From assembly GCA_905214995.1 (NCBI GenBank), contig CAJMOT010000025.1:1-23031 (forward strand): DNA of 23,031 nt. The letters run 5' to 3'. The position numbers were made by a program, and so were the translations under genes. This stretch comes from an uncultured bacterium (GTDB lineage Bacteria; Verrucomicrobiota; Verrucomicrobiia; Opitutales; Intestinicryptomonadaceae). The notes beneath the pieces were generated by a model. The model ran no database searches. It saw only the letters and a program-made list of their open reading frames with translations, and was not told where the DNA came from. Shown in pieces: positions 16,492 to 23,031 of this stretch. Position 1 is the first letter of the stretch. Every line of letters begins with the position of its first letter.

Positions 16492-17337
16492 CTATTTGTC
16501 TTTCGCCCCGCTTTCGGGTTTATTCGTAGACAGATCCAACCGAAGCTTGTCGGCGGCCTTGCGGGACTCCTCGTCGCCGAGCTGCGCCGCGCGGATGAAG
16601 CATTGCAGGGCGGCGTTTTTGTCCTCCCTTATCCCCTTGCCCGATGTGTAGGCGATGCCGAGATACCGCAGCGACTCCACGCTTCCGTGTTCCGCGGCGC
16701 TCGTCCATATTGCCACTGCCTTCTTTTGGTCGACTTCGGTTCCGTCGCCCGTGAAGTAGCACAGCCCGAGGTAGGTTTGCGCGACGAGGTTTCCCTTTTC
16801 GGCGGAGGCTTTCCAGAGCTCGAACGCCCTTTTGAGGTCGCGGGAAACCCCCTCGCCGCGCGCGTAGGCGAAAGCGAGGTTGTTTTGCGCGCGGTGGTTG
16901 CCCTGTTTGGCGGAACGCTCCCACCAGAATACGGCCGTCTGCACGTCGCGCAGCACGCCCTTGCCGTTGCAGTATGCGACTCCGAGGAAGAACTGCGCGT
17001 CGGGATCTCCGCGCTTGGCGGCTTCATTCCATATTTTCACGGCCCTCGGCACGTCGGCGAGCACCCCGTTCCCGCCGAAGAGCGCCGCCCCGAGGTTCGT
17101 GAGAGCCTTGGTGCTGCCGTTCTTGGCGGCGGTTTCCCACCACCTCACGGCGAGCTCGTAGTTAGGGGCGAAGTCCCCGCCGCCGCCGTCGGCGTAGTAT
17201 TCGCCGATTTCGTTCTGCGCTTCGGCGTCTCCCTTTTGGGCGGCCTCGGTCTTCTTTTGCAGATCGAATTTTTCGGCGGCCGGCAGCGAGGCCGCGGCGA
17301 ACGCGGCCAGTATCATAAAAAGCCTCTTCATATTCAT
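16492..17337 (-). CDS. Exported Sel1-like repeat protein
   Basis: A 281-residue protein with a signal peptide (MNMKRLFMILAAFAAASLPA, cleaved near AA|EK) followed by six Sel1-type TPR repeats of about 36 residues. These repeats begin GDAEAQNEIGEYY, GSTKALTNLGAAL, GDPDAQFFLGVAY, GNHRAQNNLAFAY, GNLVAQTYLGLCY and GSVESLRYLGIAY, with a partial seventh at the end. Each repeat has the typical A.(W)..AA and G-G consensus. Such proteins are periplasmic or surface solenoids for protein-protein contact; the partner is unknown. The first repeat carries a Gly-rich insertion (ADGGGGDFAPNY). A second ATG at 17331 gives an almost identical product; neither has a Shine-Dalgarno. It lies upstream of the GH2 gene and downstream of uvrB. 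Confidence 0.92.
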   Translation of the reverse strand: MNMKRLFMILAAFAAASLPAAEKFDLQKKTEAAQKGDAEAQNEIGEYYADGGGGDFAPNYELAVRWWETAAKNGSTKALTNLGAALFGGNGVLADVPRAVKIWNEAAKRGDPDAQFFLGVAYCNGKGVLRDVQTAVFWWERSAKQGNHRAQNNLAFAYARGEGVSRDLKRAFELWKASAEKGNLVAQTYLGLCYFTGDGTEVDQKKAVAIWTSAAEHGSVESLRYLGIAYTSGKGIREDKNAALQCFIRAAQLGDEESRKAADKLRLDLSTNKPESGAKDK

Positions 17338-17372
17338 GCGATTTTTTCAAAGGCGCGCGCTATTGCAAGCGC

Positions 17373-17401
17373 AAAACGCGCCCCGCCGGCTGCGGCGCGC
17401 G
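17373..17401 (-). terminator. Probable uvrB terminator
   Basis: On the minus strand, GCGCGCCGC and GCGGGGCGCG pair as a 4-bp plus 5-bp stem with one mismatch and a short loop, followed by TTTT. It lies 41 nt after the uvrB stop and before the Sel1 gene. Confidence 0.4.
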
Positions 17402-17442
17402 GGGGGAGGGTTTTAAAGGGAGCTGAAAAATTGCCCGAAAAT

Positions 17443-19404
17443 CTAACGCGCCCGCTTTGAGCGCAGGAATTTTATCTGGTCTCTCAGGAGGGCGGCGCGC
17501 TCGAACTCGAGCCTGTCGGCGGCTTCCAGCATTTCGTCGCTGAGTTCCGCGATGATTTTTTCGAGCTCGCCCTTCGATTTTTTGGAGACGTCGATTTTCG
17601 CCTCGGAGCGCTTTGCCAGCGACGGCTGTATCGGCTTCGTCACGCTGTGCGGCGTTATTTTGTGGAGCTCGTTGAACTCCCTCTGGATCTGCCTGCGCCG
17701 CCCGCACGTCTCCAGCGCGGCTTTGAGCGAACCCGTCATGTTGTCGGCGTAGAGTATCACGCGCCCGCTCTCGTGGCGCGCGGCGCGCCCCGCCGTCTGG
17801 ATCAGGCTTGTGGCGGAGCGCAGGAAGCCCTCCTTGTCGGCGTCGAGTATGCAGACGAGCGAGACTTCCGGAATGTCGAGCCCCTCGCGCAGGAGGTTGA
17901 CGCCGACGAGGGCGTCGAAGTCGCCAGAGCGAAGCCGCCGCAGGATTTCCACGCGCTCTATCGCGTCGATGTCGGAGTGCAGGTATTCTATGCGCACGCC
18001 GCTCTCGCGCAGGAAGTCGGAAATTTCCTCGCTCATGCGCTTTGTAAGGGTGGTGACGAACACCCTTTCGCCCCTTTCGGCGGCGGCCTTGATTTCCGCG
18101 GCGCAGTCCTCCACCTGCCCTGCGATCGGGCGGACTATCATTTCGGGGTCGAGCAGGCCCGTGGGGCGGATTATCTGCTCGGCCACGGCGTCGCTCACGG
18201 AGAGCTCGAAGGGGGAAGGTGTGGCGGATACGAATACCGTCTGTCCCGTGAGGGAGTCGAATTCGTTAGGGCGCAGCGGCCTGTTGTCGAGCGCGCTCGG
18301 CAGCCTGAACCCGTATTCGATAAGCCGCTCCTTGCGCGCCCTGTCGCCGTTGTACATGCCGCGGATTTGCGGGCAGGTGACGTGGCTTTCGTCGATGAAT
18401 AGGATCGAGTCTTTCGGAAAGAAGTCGAGCAGGCACCACGGGCGCGAACCCGCGGGGCGCCCCGCCAGATGGCGCGAATAGTTCTCGATGCCGGTGCAAA
18501 AACCCGTCTCGGCGAGCATGTCGATGTCCTGCTCGGTGCGCATCCTTATGCGCTGCGCCTCTATGAGCTTGTTCTGCCGCTCGAATTCCGCAACGCGCTC
18601 CTCGAGTTCCGCGCGTATGTTGGGGATCGCCGCGGCTATGCTCTCTTTGGGCGTGACGAATCCCGAGGCGGGGTAGAGGTCGAACCTGTCGAGCCTGCCC
18701 TGCGGCGTCCCCGTTGCGGGGTTTATCTTTTTAAGTGCGTCGATTTCGTCGCCGAAGAACTCTATCCTCAGCGCGGTGTCGAGGTACGCGGGGAACACGT
18801 CCACGACGTCGCCCCTGACTCGGAAGTGTCCGCGCTCGAAGGCTGTGTCGTTGCGGGAATAGTGGATGTCGGTCATTCTCTCGACGAGCTCGCCGCGCTT
18901 CATAGCAAGCCCCGGGCGCAGCGGCACCATCATCTTTCGGAAGTCCTCCGGCGAGCCCAGCCCGTATATGCATGAGACGGTCGCTATCACTATCACGTCG
19001 CGGCGCGAGACGAGCGAGCCCGCCGCCGATATGCGCAGCTTTTCGATCTCGTCGTTTACGGAGGAGTCTTTTTCTATGTAAGTGTCGGTCTGCGGAATGT
19101 ATGCCTCCGGCTGGTAATAGTCGTAGTAGCTTACGAAATACTCCACCGCGTTTTCGGGAAAGAACTCTTTGAACTCGGCGTAGAGCTGGGCGGCGAGCGT
19201 CTTGTTGTGCGATATAACGAGCGCCGGCCGGTTCATGCGCGCGACGACGTTCGCCATCGTAAACGTCTTGCCGGAGCCCGTCACGCCGACGAGCGTCGCG
19301 TATTTCGCCCCCGCGCCTATCGACGCGCACAGCTTGTCTATCGCCTGCGGCTGGTCTCCGGAGGGGGCGTATTTGCTCGCGAGCTTGAAGAGTCTTTTCT
19401 CCAT
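17443..19404 (-). CDS. uvrB: Excinuclease ABC subunit B
   Basis: A 653-residue UvrB, the DNA damage-verifying helicase-like subunit of nucleotide excision repair. Walker A is at 40-47 (GVTGSGKT), the damage-probing beta-hairpin at about 93-120 (YDYYQPEAYIPQTDTYIEKD), IDESHVTCPQIRGMYNGDR near 340, the VSATPSPFEL motif, GINLLREGLDIPE-like GVNLLREGLDIPE, and motif VI QTAGRAARHE. A C-terminal UVR domain (about 610-650, KIIAELSDEMLEAADRLEFE) binds UvrC. All regions are intact and the length is normal. The start MEKRLFKLASKYAPSGDQPQ is the family start and lies 9 nt after the stop of the HAD gene. No ribosome-binding site is visible, so translation may be coupled. uvrA and uvrC are not in the window. 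Confidence 0.98.
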   Translation of the reverse strand: MEKRLFKLASKYAPSGDQPQAIDKLCASIGAGAKYATLVGVTGSGKTFTMANVVARMNRPALVISHNKTLAAQLYAEFKEFFPENAVEYFVSYYDYYQPEAYIPQTDTYIEKDSSVNDEIEKLRISAAGSLVSRRDVIVIATVSCIYGLGSPEDFRKMMVPLRPGLAMKRGELVERMTDIHYSRNDTAFERGHFRVRGDVVDVFPAYLDTALRIEFFGDEIDALKKINPATGTPQGRLDRFDLYPASGFVTPKESIAAAIPNIRAELEERVAEFERQNKLIEAQRIRMRTEQDIDMLAETGFCTGIENYSRHLAGRPAGSRPWCLLDFFPKDSILFIDESHVTCPQIRGMYNGDRARKERLIEYGFRLPSALDNRPLRPNEFDSLTGQTVFVSATPSPFELSVSDAVAEQIIRPTGLLDPEMIVRPIAGQVEDCAAEIKAAAERGERVFVTTLTKRMSEEISDFLRESGVRIEYLHSDIDAIERVEILRRLRSGDFDALVGVNLLREGLDIPEVSLVCILDADKEGFLRSATSLIQTAGRAARHESGRVILYADNMTGSLKAALETCGRRRQIQREFNELHKITPHSVTKPIQPSLAKRSEAKIDVSKKSKGELEKIIAELSDEMLEAADRLEFERAALLRDQIKFLRSKRAR

Positions 19405-19413
19405 CGGGCGGCG

Positions 19414-20097
19414 TCAGGCGGCGAATATTTTGCGCAGGCTTTCCGGAGAAAAGTCGGAGAAGTCCGGGATTGCGAGGTCCGGTTTCTCCTCGGGGTTTTT
19501 GCGCGTTTCCCAGAAGCCTTTCGGGTTGGTTGTTGACAGGGCGATTTTTTTCGCCCCCGCGCGCGCCGCCGCGACTATCCCCGCGAGGGAGTCTTCGAAT
19601 ACGGCGCATTCGCGCGGGTCGAGCCCGAGGCGGCCGGCGGCCTTTATGTACACGTCCGGCGCGGGTTTGCCGCGCTCTACGTCTTCGGATGTGACGAGCG
19701 CGTCGAAGTCGCCCTCCATCCCGAGCGCTTTGAGCGCCTGTTCGAGGTTTTCGCGCGGGGTGGACGAACCCACTGCGCGCGGTATGCCGGCGGATTTCAG
19801 CGCGCGGACGAATGCGACCGCCCCGCGTATCGTCGGAAGCCCGTTTTTTGCGATTCCCGCGCGGTAGATTTCCTCCTTTTGGTCGGAGAGCCTCTGCGCC
19901 TCGGCGGGGTCGGGCGTCCAGCGCAGCATGTCCATTATGATTTCGAGATTGCGCTTGCCGAAAGTCGATTTGAAAAAACCCTCGGGCAGGGGCAGGCCGT
20001 TGAGCCTTGCGAGCTCCTTCCAGCTCGCCTCGTGCGCGGCGCCCGAGTCCGCGACGACGCCGTCCCAATCGAAAAGCGCTCCGATTATTTTTTCCAT
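19414..20097 (-). CDS. HAD-superfamily hydrolase, subfamily IA (phosphatase/phosphoglucomutase-like)
   Basis: A 227-residue haloacid dehalogenase-type enzyme. Motif I is FDWDGVVADS with nucleophile Asp10 and acid Asp12, motif II is the Ser in AVGSSTPREN, motif III is the Lys in RGKPAPDVY, and motif IV is VFEDSLAGI. A helical C1 cap lies between motif I and motif II (about 18-90). This set is typical of beta-phosphoglucomutases, phosphoglycolate phosphatases and sugar-phosphate phosphatases; the substrate cannot be fixed from sequence. It is the first gene of a two-gene unit with uvrB, 9 nt apart. A HAD gene next to uvrB has no known repair role, and the link may be only transcriptional. No Shine-Dalgarno; the promoter is directly against the start. 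Confidence 0.93.
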   Translation of the reverse strand: MEKIIGALFDWDGVVADSGAAHEASWKELARLNGLPLPEGFFKSTFGKRNLEIIMDMLRWTPDPAEAQRLSDQKEEIYRAGIAKNGLPTIRGAVAFVRALKSAGIPRAVGSSTPRENLEQALKALGMEGDFDALVTSEDVERGKPAPDVYIKAAGRLGLDPRECAVFEDSLAGIVAAARAGAKKIALSTTNPKGFWETRKNPEEKPDLAIPDFSDFSPESLRKIFAA

Positions 20098-20102
20098 TCA
20101 AA

Positions 20103-20132
20103 ATATAATCGCAGGTTTTGCCGAGATTTCAA
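20103..20132 (-). promoter_or_regulatory. Promoter of the HAD-uvrB unit, predicted leaderless
   Basis: TTGAAA (20127-20132), an 18-nt spacer and TTATAT (20103-20108) on the minus strand. The -10 ends 5 nt before the ATG at 20097, leaving no room for a ribosome-binding site. Confidence 0.5.
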
Positions 20133-20254
20133 ATTTTTTATTGGCGCGGCGGCCTTTGGCGGCGGTTGGAAGGCAAATGGGCAAACGGCGGATTCCGTTC
20201 GGGCGGAAATTTGCGGCGGGAATGTCGACGGGGGCTGGGGCGTTGGAAAAATAA

Positions 20255-20264
20255 TGTGCGCACA
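20255..20264. promoter_or_regulatory. Short palindrome upstream of the PEP-CTERM gene
   Basis: TGTGCGCACA is a perfect 10-bp palindrome, 46 nt upstream of the -35 element at 20311, in an AT-rich stretch. It may be a regulator site; length and single occurrence make this weak. Confidence 0.2.
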
Positions 20265-20310
20265 ATTTTTTAATGGGAAAAAAACGGCGCAATGAATTGT
20301 TTTTTTAATC

Positions 20311-20339
20311 TTGACATTTTTAATTCTCTCATTTACCCA
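20311..20339 (+). promoter_or_regulatory. Promoter module of the first surface-protein gene
   Basis: A consensus TTGACA (20311-20316), a 17-nt spacer and TACCCA (20334-20339). The -10 ends 10 nt before the ATG. The 39 bases from TTGACA to the ATG align without gaps to those at 22132-22170, with 25 identical positions, so this is a shared module. Confidence 0.65.
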
Positions 20340-20349
20340 CGGAAATATT

Positions 20350-21294
20350 ATGAGAAAGCAATCTTATTTCCGCCGCCTGGCCTTTTGCGCCTTGGCGTTT
20401 GCATCGTGCGCCGCTTTTTGCCGGCAAACCCAAACGGAACTGTACTATTCCGGCTCCCAAACGTCGGGGAGCGCGGTAGAACTTTCCGACGCCTCCATAT
20501 GGAAGGCAGGTTCGCCATCCGGCGAGGAGTTTTCGGGAAGCGTCTCGGAGACTGCCGAAAACATAAACGTCTTGAATATCGAATGGAGCGTTCCGGCGGG
20601 AGGTTCGGCCTCGACCGCGTTTTCCGTTTCGCAATCCGTCGTTGCGGAGAGCGTCAACATGTCGCTCGAATTTGCCGGAAACAATAATTGGTCGAACAAT
20701 ACGCTTTCGATAGCCGGGGATCAAACCCTATCCGCTAAAGGAGACTTCAATATAAGCGCTTCCACGTCCACTGCGACGACCGCCGTGATTTTCAACCTCG
20801 CGGATGGGGCAGCCATAAGCGTGGGCGGGGATTTTAATTTCTCGCTCAACGGCGGATTGGGACTGAGGCTCGTCGGGAGCGGCAACAGCGGCTCCCTCGA
20901 AGTCGGCGGCGATATGGTTTTCTCCGGAGAGACTGTAAGCGCGCTTTCGTTCAATCGCTTTGGCAATGTCGCGGTTGGCGGGGTGCTCGCGTTTTCGGGA
21001 TCGCATCTTATGCTCGTGCGGGACTCCAATAGATGGGTTTCCGCCAACCGCATTTTCGGGGGATTGAGCGGAAGCGGAAACATTGAATTGACACCGAGCG
21101 AAGTGGACGTTAATTTGACGTTCACAAATGCCGGAACGAGCGAATATTCGGGCGCGCTCGTAAAAAATGTCAACGCCTCGGGAACGGATTTCTTTCGGCG
21201 GAAAGCAGATTTTGCATTTTTCCTCCGCGGAGCAATACGCTTACGATTACGTCACTTACGCCAATGCGGACATAACGAGCGTTTCGGTGGCTAA
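20350..21294 (+). CDS. PEP-CTERM surface protein, N-terminal part (frameshifted)
   Basis: The ATG at 20350 starts an export signal (MRKQSYFRRLAFCALAFAS) followed by a Ser/Gly/Asn-rich, beta-strand-rich passenger with repeated G-G-x-hydrophobic turns (ISVGGDFNFSL, LEVGGDMVFSG, VAVGGVLAFSG), as in parallel beta-helix surface proteins. Sense coding continues to about residue 281 (LVKNVNASGTDF). After 21192 the frame becomes Arg-rich and ends at 21294, while the homologous reading continues one base later in the overlapping frame up to the PEP-CTERM tail. One extra T in the run TTTCTTT (around 21193) explains the shift. Rejoined, the protein would be about 488 residues. A TTG start at 20311 is possible formally but falls on the -35 element. 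Confidence 0.75.
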   Translation: MRKQSYFRRLAFCALAFASCAAFCRQTQTELYYSGSQTSGSAVELSDASIWKAGSPSGEEFSGSVSETAENINVLNIEWSVPAGGSASTAFSVSQSVVAESVNMSLEFAGNNNWSNNTLSIAGDQTLSAKGDFNISASTSTATTAVIFNLADGAAISVGGDFNFSLNGGLGLRLVGSGNSGSLEVGGDMVFSGETVSALSFNRFGNVAVGGVLAFSGSHLMLVRDSNRWVSANRIFGGLSGSGNIELTPSEVDVNLTFTNAGTSEYSGALVKNVNASGTDFFRRKADFAFFLRGAIRLRLRHLRQCGHNERFGG

Positions 21295-21817
21295 CGGCGA
21301 ATTGAGCATCGGCATGCACTCGGGAATGAGCGGCGGGTATCTGGAAGTAAACGGCGCCGGCGCGGTATTCAGCGCGGCGGGCGCAGCCCAGGGCGAAGTC
21401 GGAAGCGCATATTTCGACAACGCCTGGCTCAGCGCGGGAAAAATGAGGTTCGATTTTTCGGAACTCGATGGGTGCGATAGGGTAGTGTTTGAAAACGAAA
21501 TGTATATCGCCGGAAATTTCGCGTTGGAGTTGAATATTTTTTCCTCCGATTTGGGGGCGTGGCTCGAGGTCTCGGGCGTCGAATACATCGACTATACCAT
21601 ACTCGAATTCGGTTCGACGAATATTGCCGTCGGCGAGGTGATGGATATGCTAAAAGTAGCCGACGCCGGCGTTGGCGTGGAACTCTTGGAGGAGGATTTC
21701 GCGTCCGGACTCCTGACTTTGCGCCTTTCGCTTGCCGCCGTCCCTGAACCCGCGGCTGCTGCGGCGATATTGGGCGCGTCCGCGCTTGCATTTGCCGCGC
21801 GGCGGAGAAGAGACTAA
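21167..21817 (+). CDS. PEP-CTERM surface protein, C-terminal part with sorting signal
   Basis: This is the continuation of the preceding gene in the +1 frame. Coding-like sequence begins at about 21194 (FGGKQILHFSSAEQYAYDYV); the ATG at 21167 is only the nearest in-frame start. The beta-rich passenger continues (GGYLEVNGAGAVFSAAGAA) and ends with a PEP-CTERM tail: VPEP, a hydrophobic stretch (AAAAAILGASALAFAA) and the basic RRRR cluster before the stop. This tail is recognised by exosortase, which sorts and anchors proteins to the outer surface or extracellular matrix in bacteria making exopolysaccharide. Separated from its signal peptide by the frameshift, this half cannot be exported unless the frame is restored. 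No exosortase gene lies in the window. Confidence 0.8.
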   Translation: MSTPRERISFGGKQILHFSSAEQYAYDYVTYANADITSVSVANGELSIGMHSGMSGGYLEVNGAGAVFSAAGAAQGEVGSAYFDNAWLSAGKMRFDFSELDGCDRVVFENEMYIAGNFALELNIFSSDLGAWLEVSGVEYIDYTILEFGSTNIAVGEVMDMLKVADAGVGVELLEEDFASGLLTLRLSLAAVPEPAAAAAILGASALAFAARRRRD

Positions 21818-21847
21818 TCTGCCCATTTTTAAAATTGGCTTTTCCTG

Positions 21848-21879
21848 AAAACGCTCCGGTTTGCGCCGGAGCGTTTTTT
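21848..21879 (+). terminator. Intrinsic terminator of the PEP-CTERM gene
   Basis: AAAACGCTCCGG (21848-21859) pairs perfectly with CCGGAGCGTTTT (21866-21877) around a 6-nt loop, continuing into a T-run. It starts 31 nt after the stop. Confidence 0.9.
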
Positions 21880-22131
21880 GGGGTAATGGCGGGCTGGGAA
21901 ATCTCCGGCGTTGCGTTGAGGGGCGGGGCGGCGGCAAGCGGCAGCGGGCGGGTATTTTGTTCGGGAATTATTATCGTCCGCCGGAAGAAATAGGCGCGCG
22001 GGCGGCTATTTTCGGCGGCGAAAACGCGGGTTTGCGGTAAAAGCGGGATGGAAAAATGCGCGCAGAGGGTTGGAGAAATCCGGCGAGTGGGGGCGTTTGG
22101 AGGAACTTTATTAAGAAATTGCTCAAAAAGC
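21880..22131. other. Intergenic stretch between the two surface-protein genes
   Basis: About 250 nt with no convincing gene, RNA or repeat. It is G+C-rich until about 22100 and then turns AT-rich towards the promoter at 22132. An in-frame extension of the next gene to 22048 exists but crosses that promoter and is not supported. Confidence 0.5.
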
Positions 22132-22160
22132 TTGACATATTTAACGCTCCCGCATAGTCC
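22132..22160 (+). promoter_or_regulatory. Promoter module of the second surface-protein gene
   Basis: TTGACA (22132-22137), a 17-nt spacer and TAGTCC (22155-22160), with the ATG 10 nt further on. Spacing from TTGACA to ATG is exactly 39 nt, as at 20311, and both are preceded by AT-rich sequence and followed by TATTATGA at the start codon. Confidence 0.65.
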
Positions 22161-22170
22161 TAAAATTATT

Positions 22171-22530
22171 ATGAAAATAGATGTCTCATTTTTATTTCGT
22201 TTAGTTTCTCTCGCGGCGGCGTTTTTTGCCCAGTCGAAAATTTCCCTTGCCCTTCCGGATTCGCCGCTTGGCGGGGAATACGACCTGACCGGTTCCGAAG
22301 GCGTCGGCAATACATGGGGCGGCACATACCAGATAGGCGAAACGGGGGTGTTGAATATTTCCGGAGGGGGAATTTTAACCGTCACATACGGGCAAAACGA
22401 CTGGGGCGCCTTGACGAATAAAGGCGTCATAAACATAGGCGCGAAAGATTCCGCCGGAACGCTTATTGTCGACTCTCCGAATTCCTTTACCCCGGGTGGG
22501 CGGCGGTTGTTGGCGGATCCGGAATCGTGA
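22171..22530 (+). CDS. Second exported beta-repeat surface protein, N-terminal part (frameshifted)
   Basis: The ATG at 22171 opens a signal peptide (MKIDVSFLFRLVSLAAAFFA, cleavage near SLA|LP). After it come Gly-rich beta-strand repeats resembling autotransporter-associated strands: GETGVLNISGGGILTVT and NKGVINIGAKDSAGTLIVD. The frame stops at 22530 with an out-of-character ending (GGRRLLADPES). The natural continuation of the repeat, GSGIVNIGEMGSLTFTGY, is in another frame and begins at about 22494-22512. One missing base in CCCCGGG (22490-22496) would explain this. The start is set by the promoter module and by the AT-rich TATTATGA context, as for the preceding surface gene. It is probably a paralogous class of surface protein using the same export route. 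Confidence 0.75.
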   Translation: MKIDVSFLFRLVSLAAAFFAQSKISLALPDSPLGGEYDLTGSEGVGNTWGGTYQIGETGVLNISGGGILTVTYGQNDWGALTNKGVINIGAKDSAGTLIVDSPNSFTPGGRRLLADPES

Positions 22531-23031
22531 ATATCGGCGAAATGGGATCCTTGACTTTTACGGGATATATCCCGTCGTATTGGGGAGTTTCGGTAAATAT
22601 TGGCAATATGGATCTCGCGGGGGCGGTGTCCGTTATACCTTCGGCGGGCGTCAATTCCTATTTCAGGGTGGATAATTTGACGCTTCGCGAAAGCGGCTCG
22701 TTTGACAGCGGGGCGATGCACCTTTACGCGCAAAACGGCGTTTGGGATATTTACGGCGGCGGGATTTCCGCGCCGAAATTGAGGGTCGGGCCGGGGGAAA
22801 TGACTGTGAATCTCCGCGGGGAAAATCTGTTGGAAAATTTGCGCGTCGTTTCGATAGATTCAAATACCGGCGCTACTGTAAAAATGAACGTTTTTGCGGA
22901 CAATATAATGCAAAATTTGGAATTTAACGCCAATAGCGTGATGGAGTTTTCAATATCCCGCGGCTCGCGGCTGATAATAAACAATTTTTCAACAAAAGAT
23001 AACAACAACGTATGGCGGGCCGAAAATGCGG
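22494..23031 (+). CDS. Second surface protein, continuation in the shifted frame, open to the window end
   Basis: From 22494 a frame without stops runs off the window: WAAVVGGSGIVNIGEMG, then LTFTGYIPSYWGVSVNIG, VIPSAGVNSYFRVDNLTL, GVWDIYGGGISAPKLRVG and DNIMQNLEFNANSVMEFS. It is Gly/Asn/Ser-rich with regular alternating hydrophobic strands, the same style as the signal-peptide half before it, so the two are one gene split by a one-base shift. The start given is where the coding-like frame begins, not an initiation codon; the first in-frame starts are GTG 22527 and ATG 22542. The C-terminus, where a PEP-CTERM or other anchor would be, lies outside the window. Confidence 0.65.

Noticed and set aside
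1..23031. CRISPR array, tRNA genes, insertion-sequence transposase or prophage genes
   Set aside because: I looked for regular direct repeats, tRNA T-loop motifs, and transposase or integrase signatures in all non-coding gaps and frames and found none.

Overview
The window looks like chromosomal DNA from a G+C-rich Gram-negative bacterium, most likely a member of the Verrucomicrobiota (Opitutae-like). The main pointers are a secreted protein ending in a PEP-CTERM sorting tail, a 298-residue PurC, a MetG without zinc-knuckle cysteines, a type-A RNase P RNA and a secreted GH2 glycosidase. This taxonomic call is an inference; no 16S gene is present.

Layout. (1) 1-1061, plus strand: the end of a gene cut by the window edge, with a His...Asn-Cys arrangement like permuted NlpC/P60-LRAT (papain-like) domains. 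It overlaps by ATGA a small exported protein, and the two resemble an effector-immunity pair. (2) 1125-1340, minus: a truncated and frameshifted HxlR-type regulator remnant abutting the smc stop. (3) 1344-9974, minus: an EEP-family lipoprotein, then leuB, alaS and smc. (4) 10082-12526, plus: metG, a structured non-coding stretch with a strong terminator, then rnpB and its terminator. (5) 12530-12865: non-coding DNA with nested inverted repeats and flanking direct repeats. (6) 12866-20097, minus: purC, a secreted GH2 beta-galactosidase-like enzyme, an exported Sel1-repeat protein, uvrB and a HAD hydrolase (HAD and uvrB form one transcription unit). (7) 20311-23031, plus: two exported beta-rich surface-protein genes with near-identical promoter-leader modules, each interrupted by a single-base frameshift; the first ends in PEP-CTERM.

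Most genes are housekeeping: translation (alaS, metG, rnpB), chromosome segregation (smc), repair (uvrB), leucine and purine synthesis (leuB, purC). The accessory content is at the two ends and around the GH2 gene.

Two patterns run across the window. Shine-Dalgarno sequences are almost absent (the GH2 gene is the clear exception). At least five genes have promoter-like hexamers whose -10 element ends only 5-10 nt before the start codon, which predicts leaderless or nearly leaderless mRNAs. Three separate frameshifts fall in the accessory genes (HxlR remnant and both surface proteins), while thousands of bases of housekeeping frames are intact. That argues for genuine decay or phase variation rather than general sequence error.
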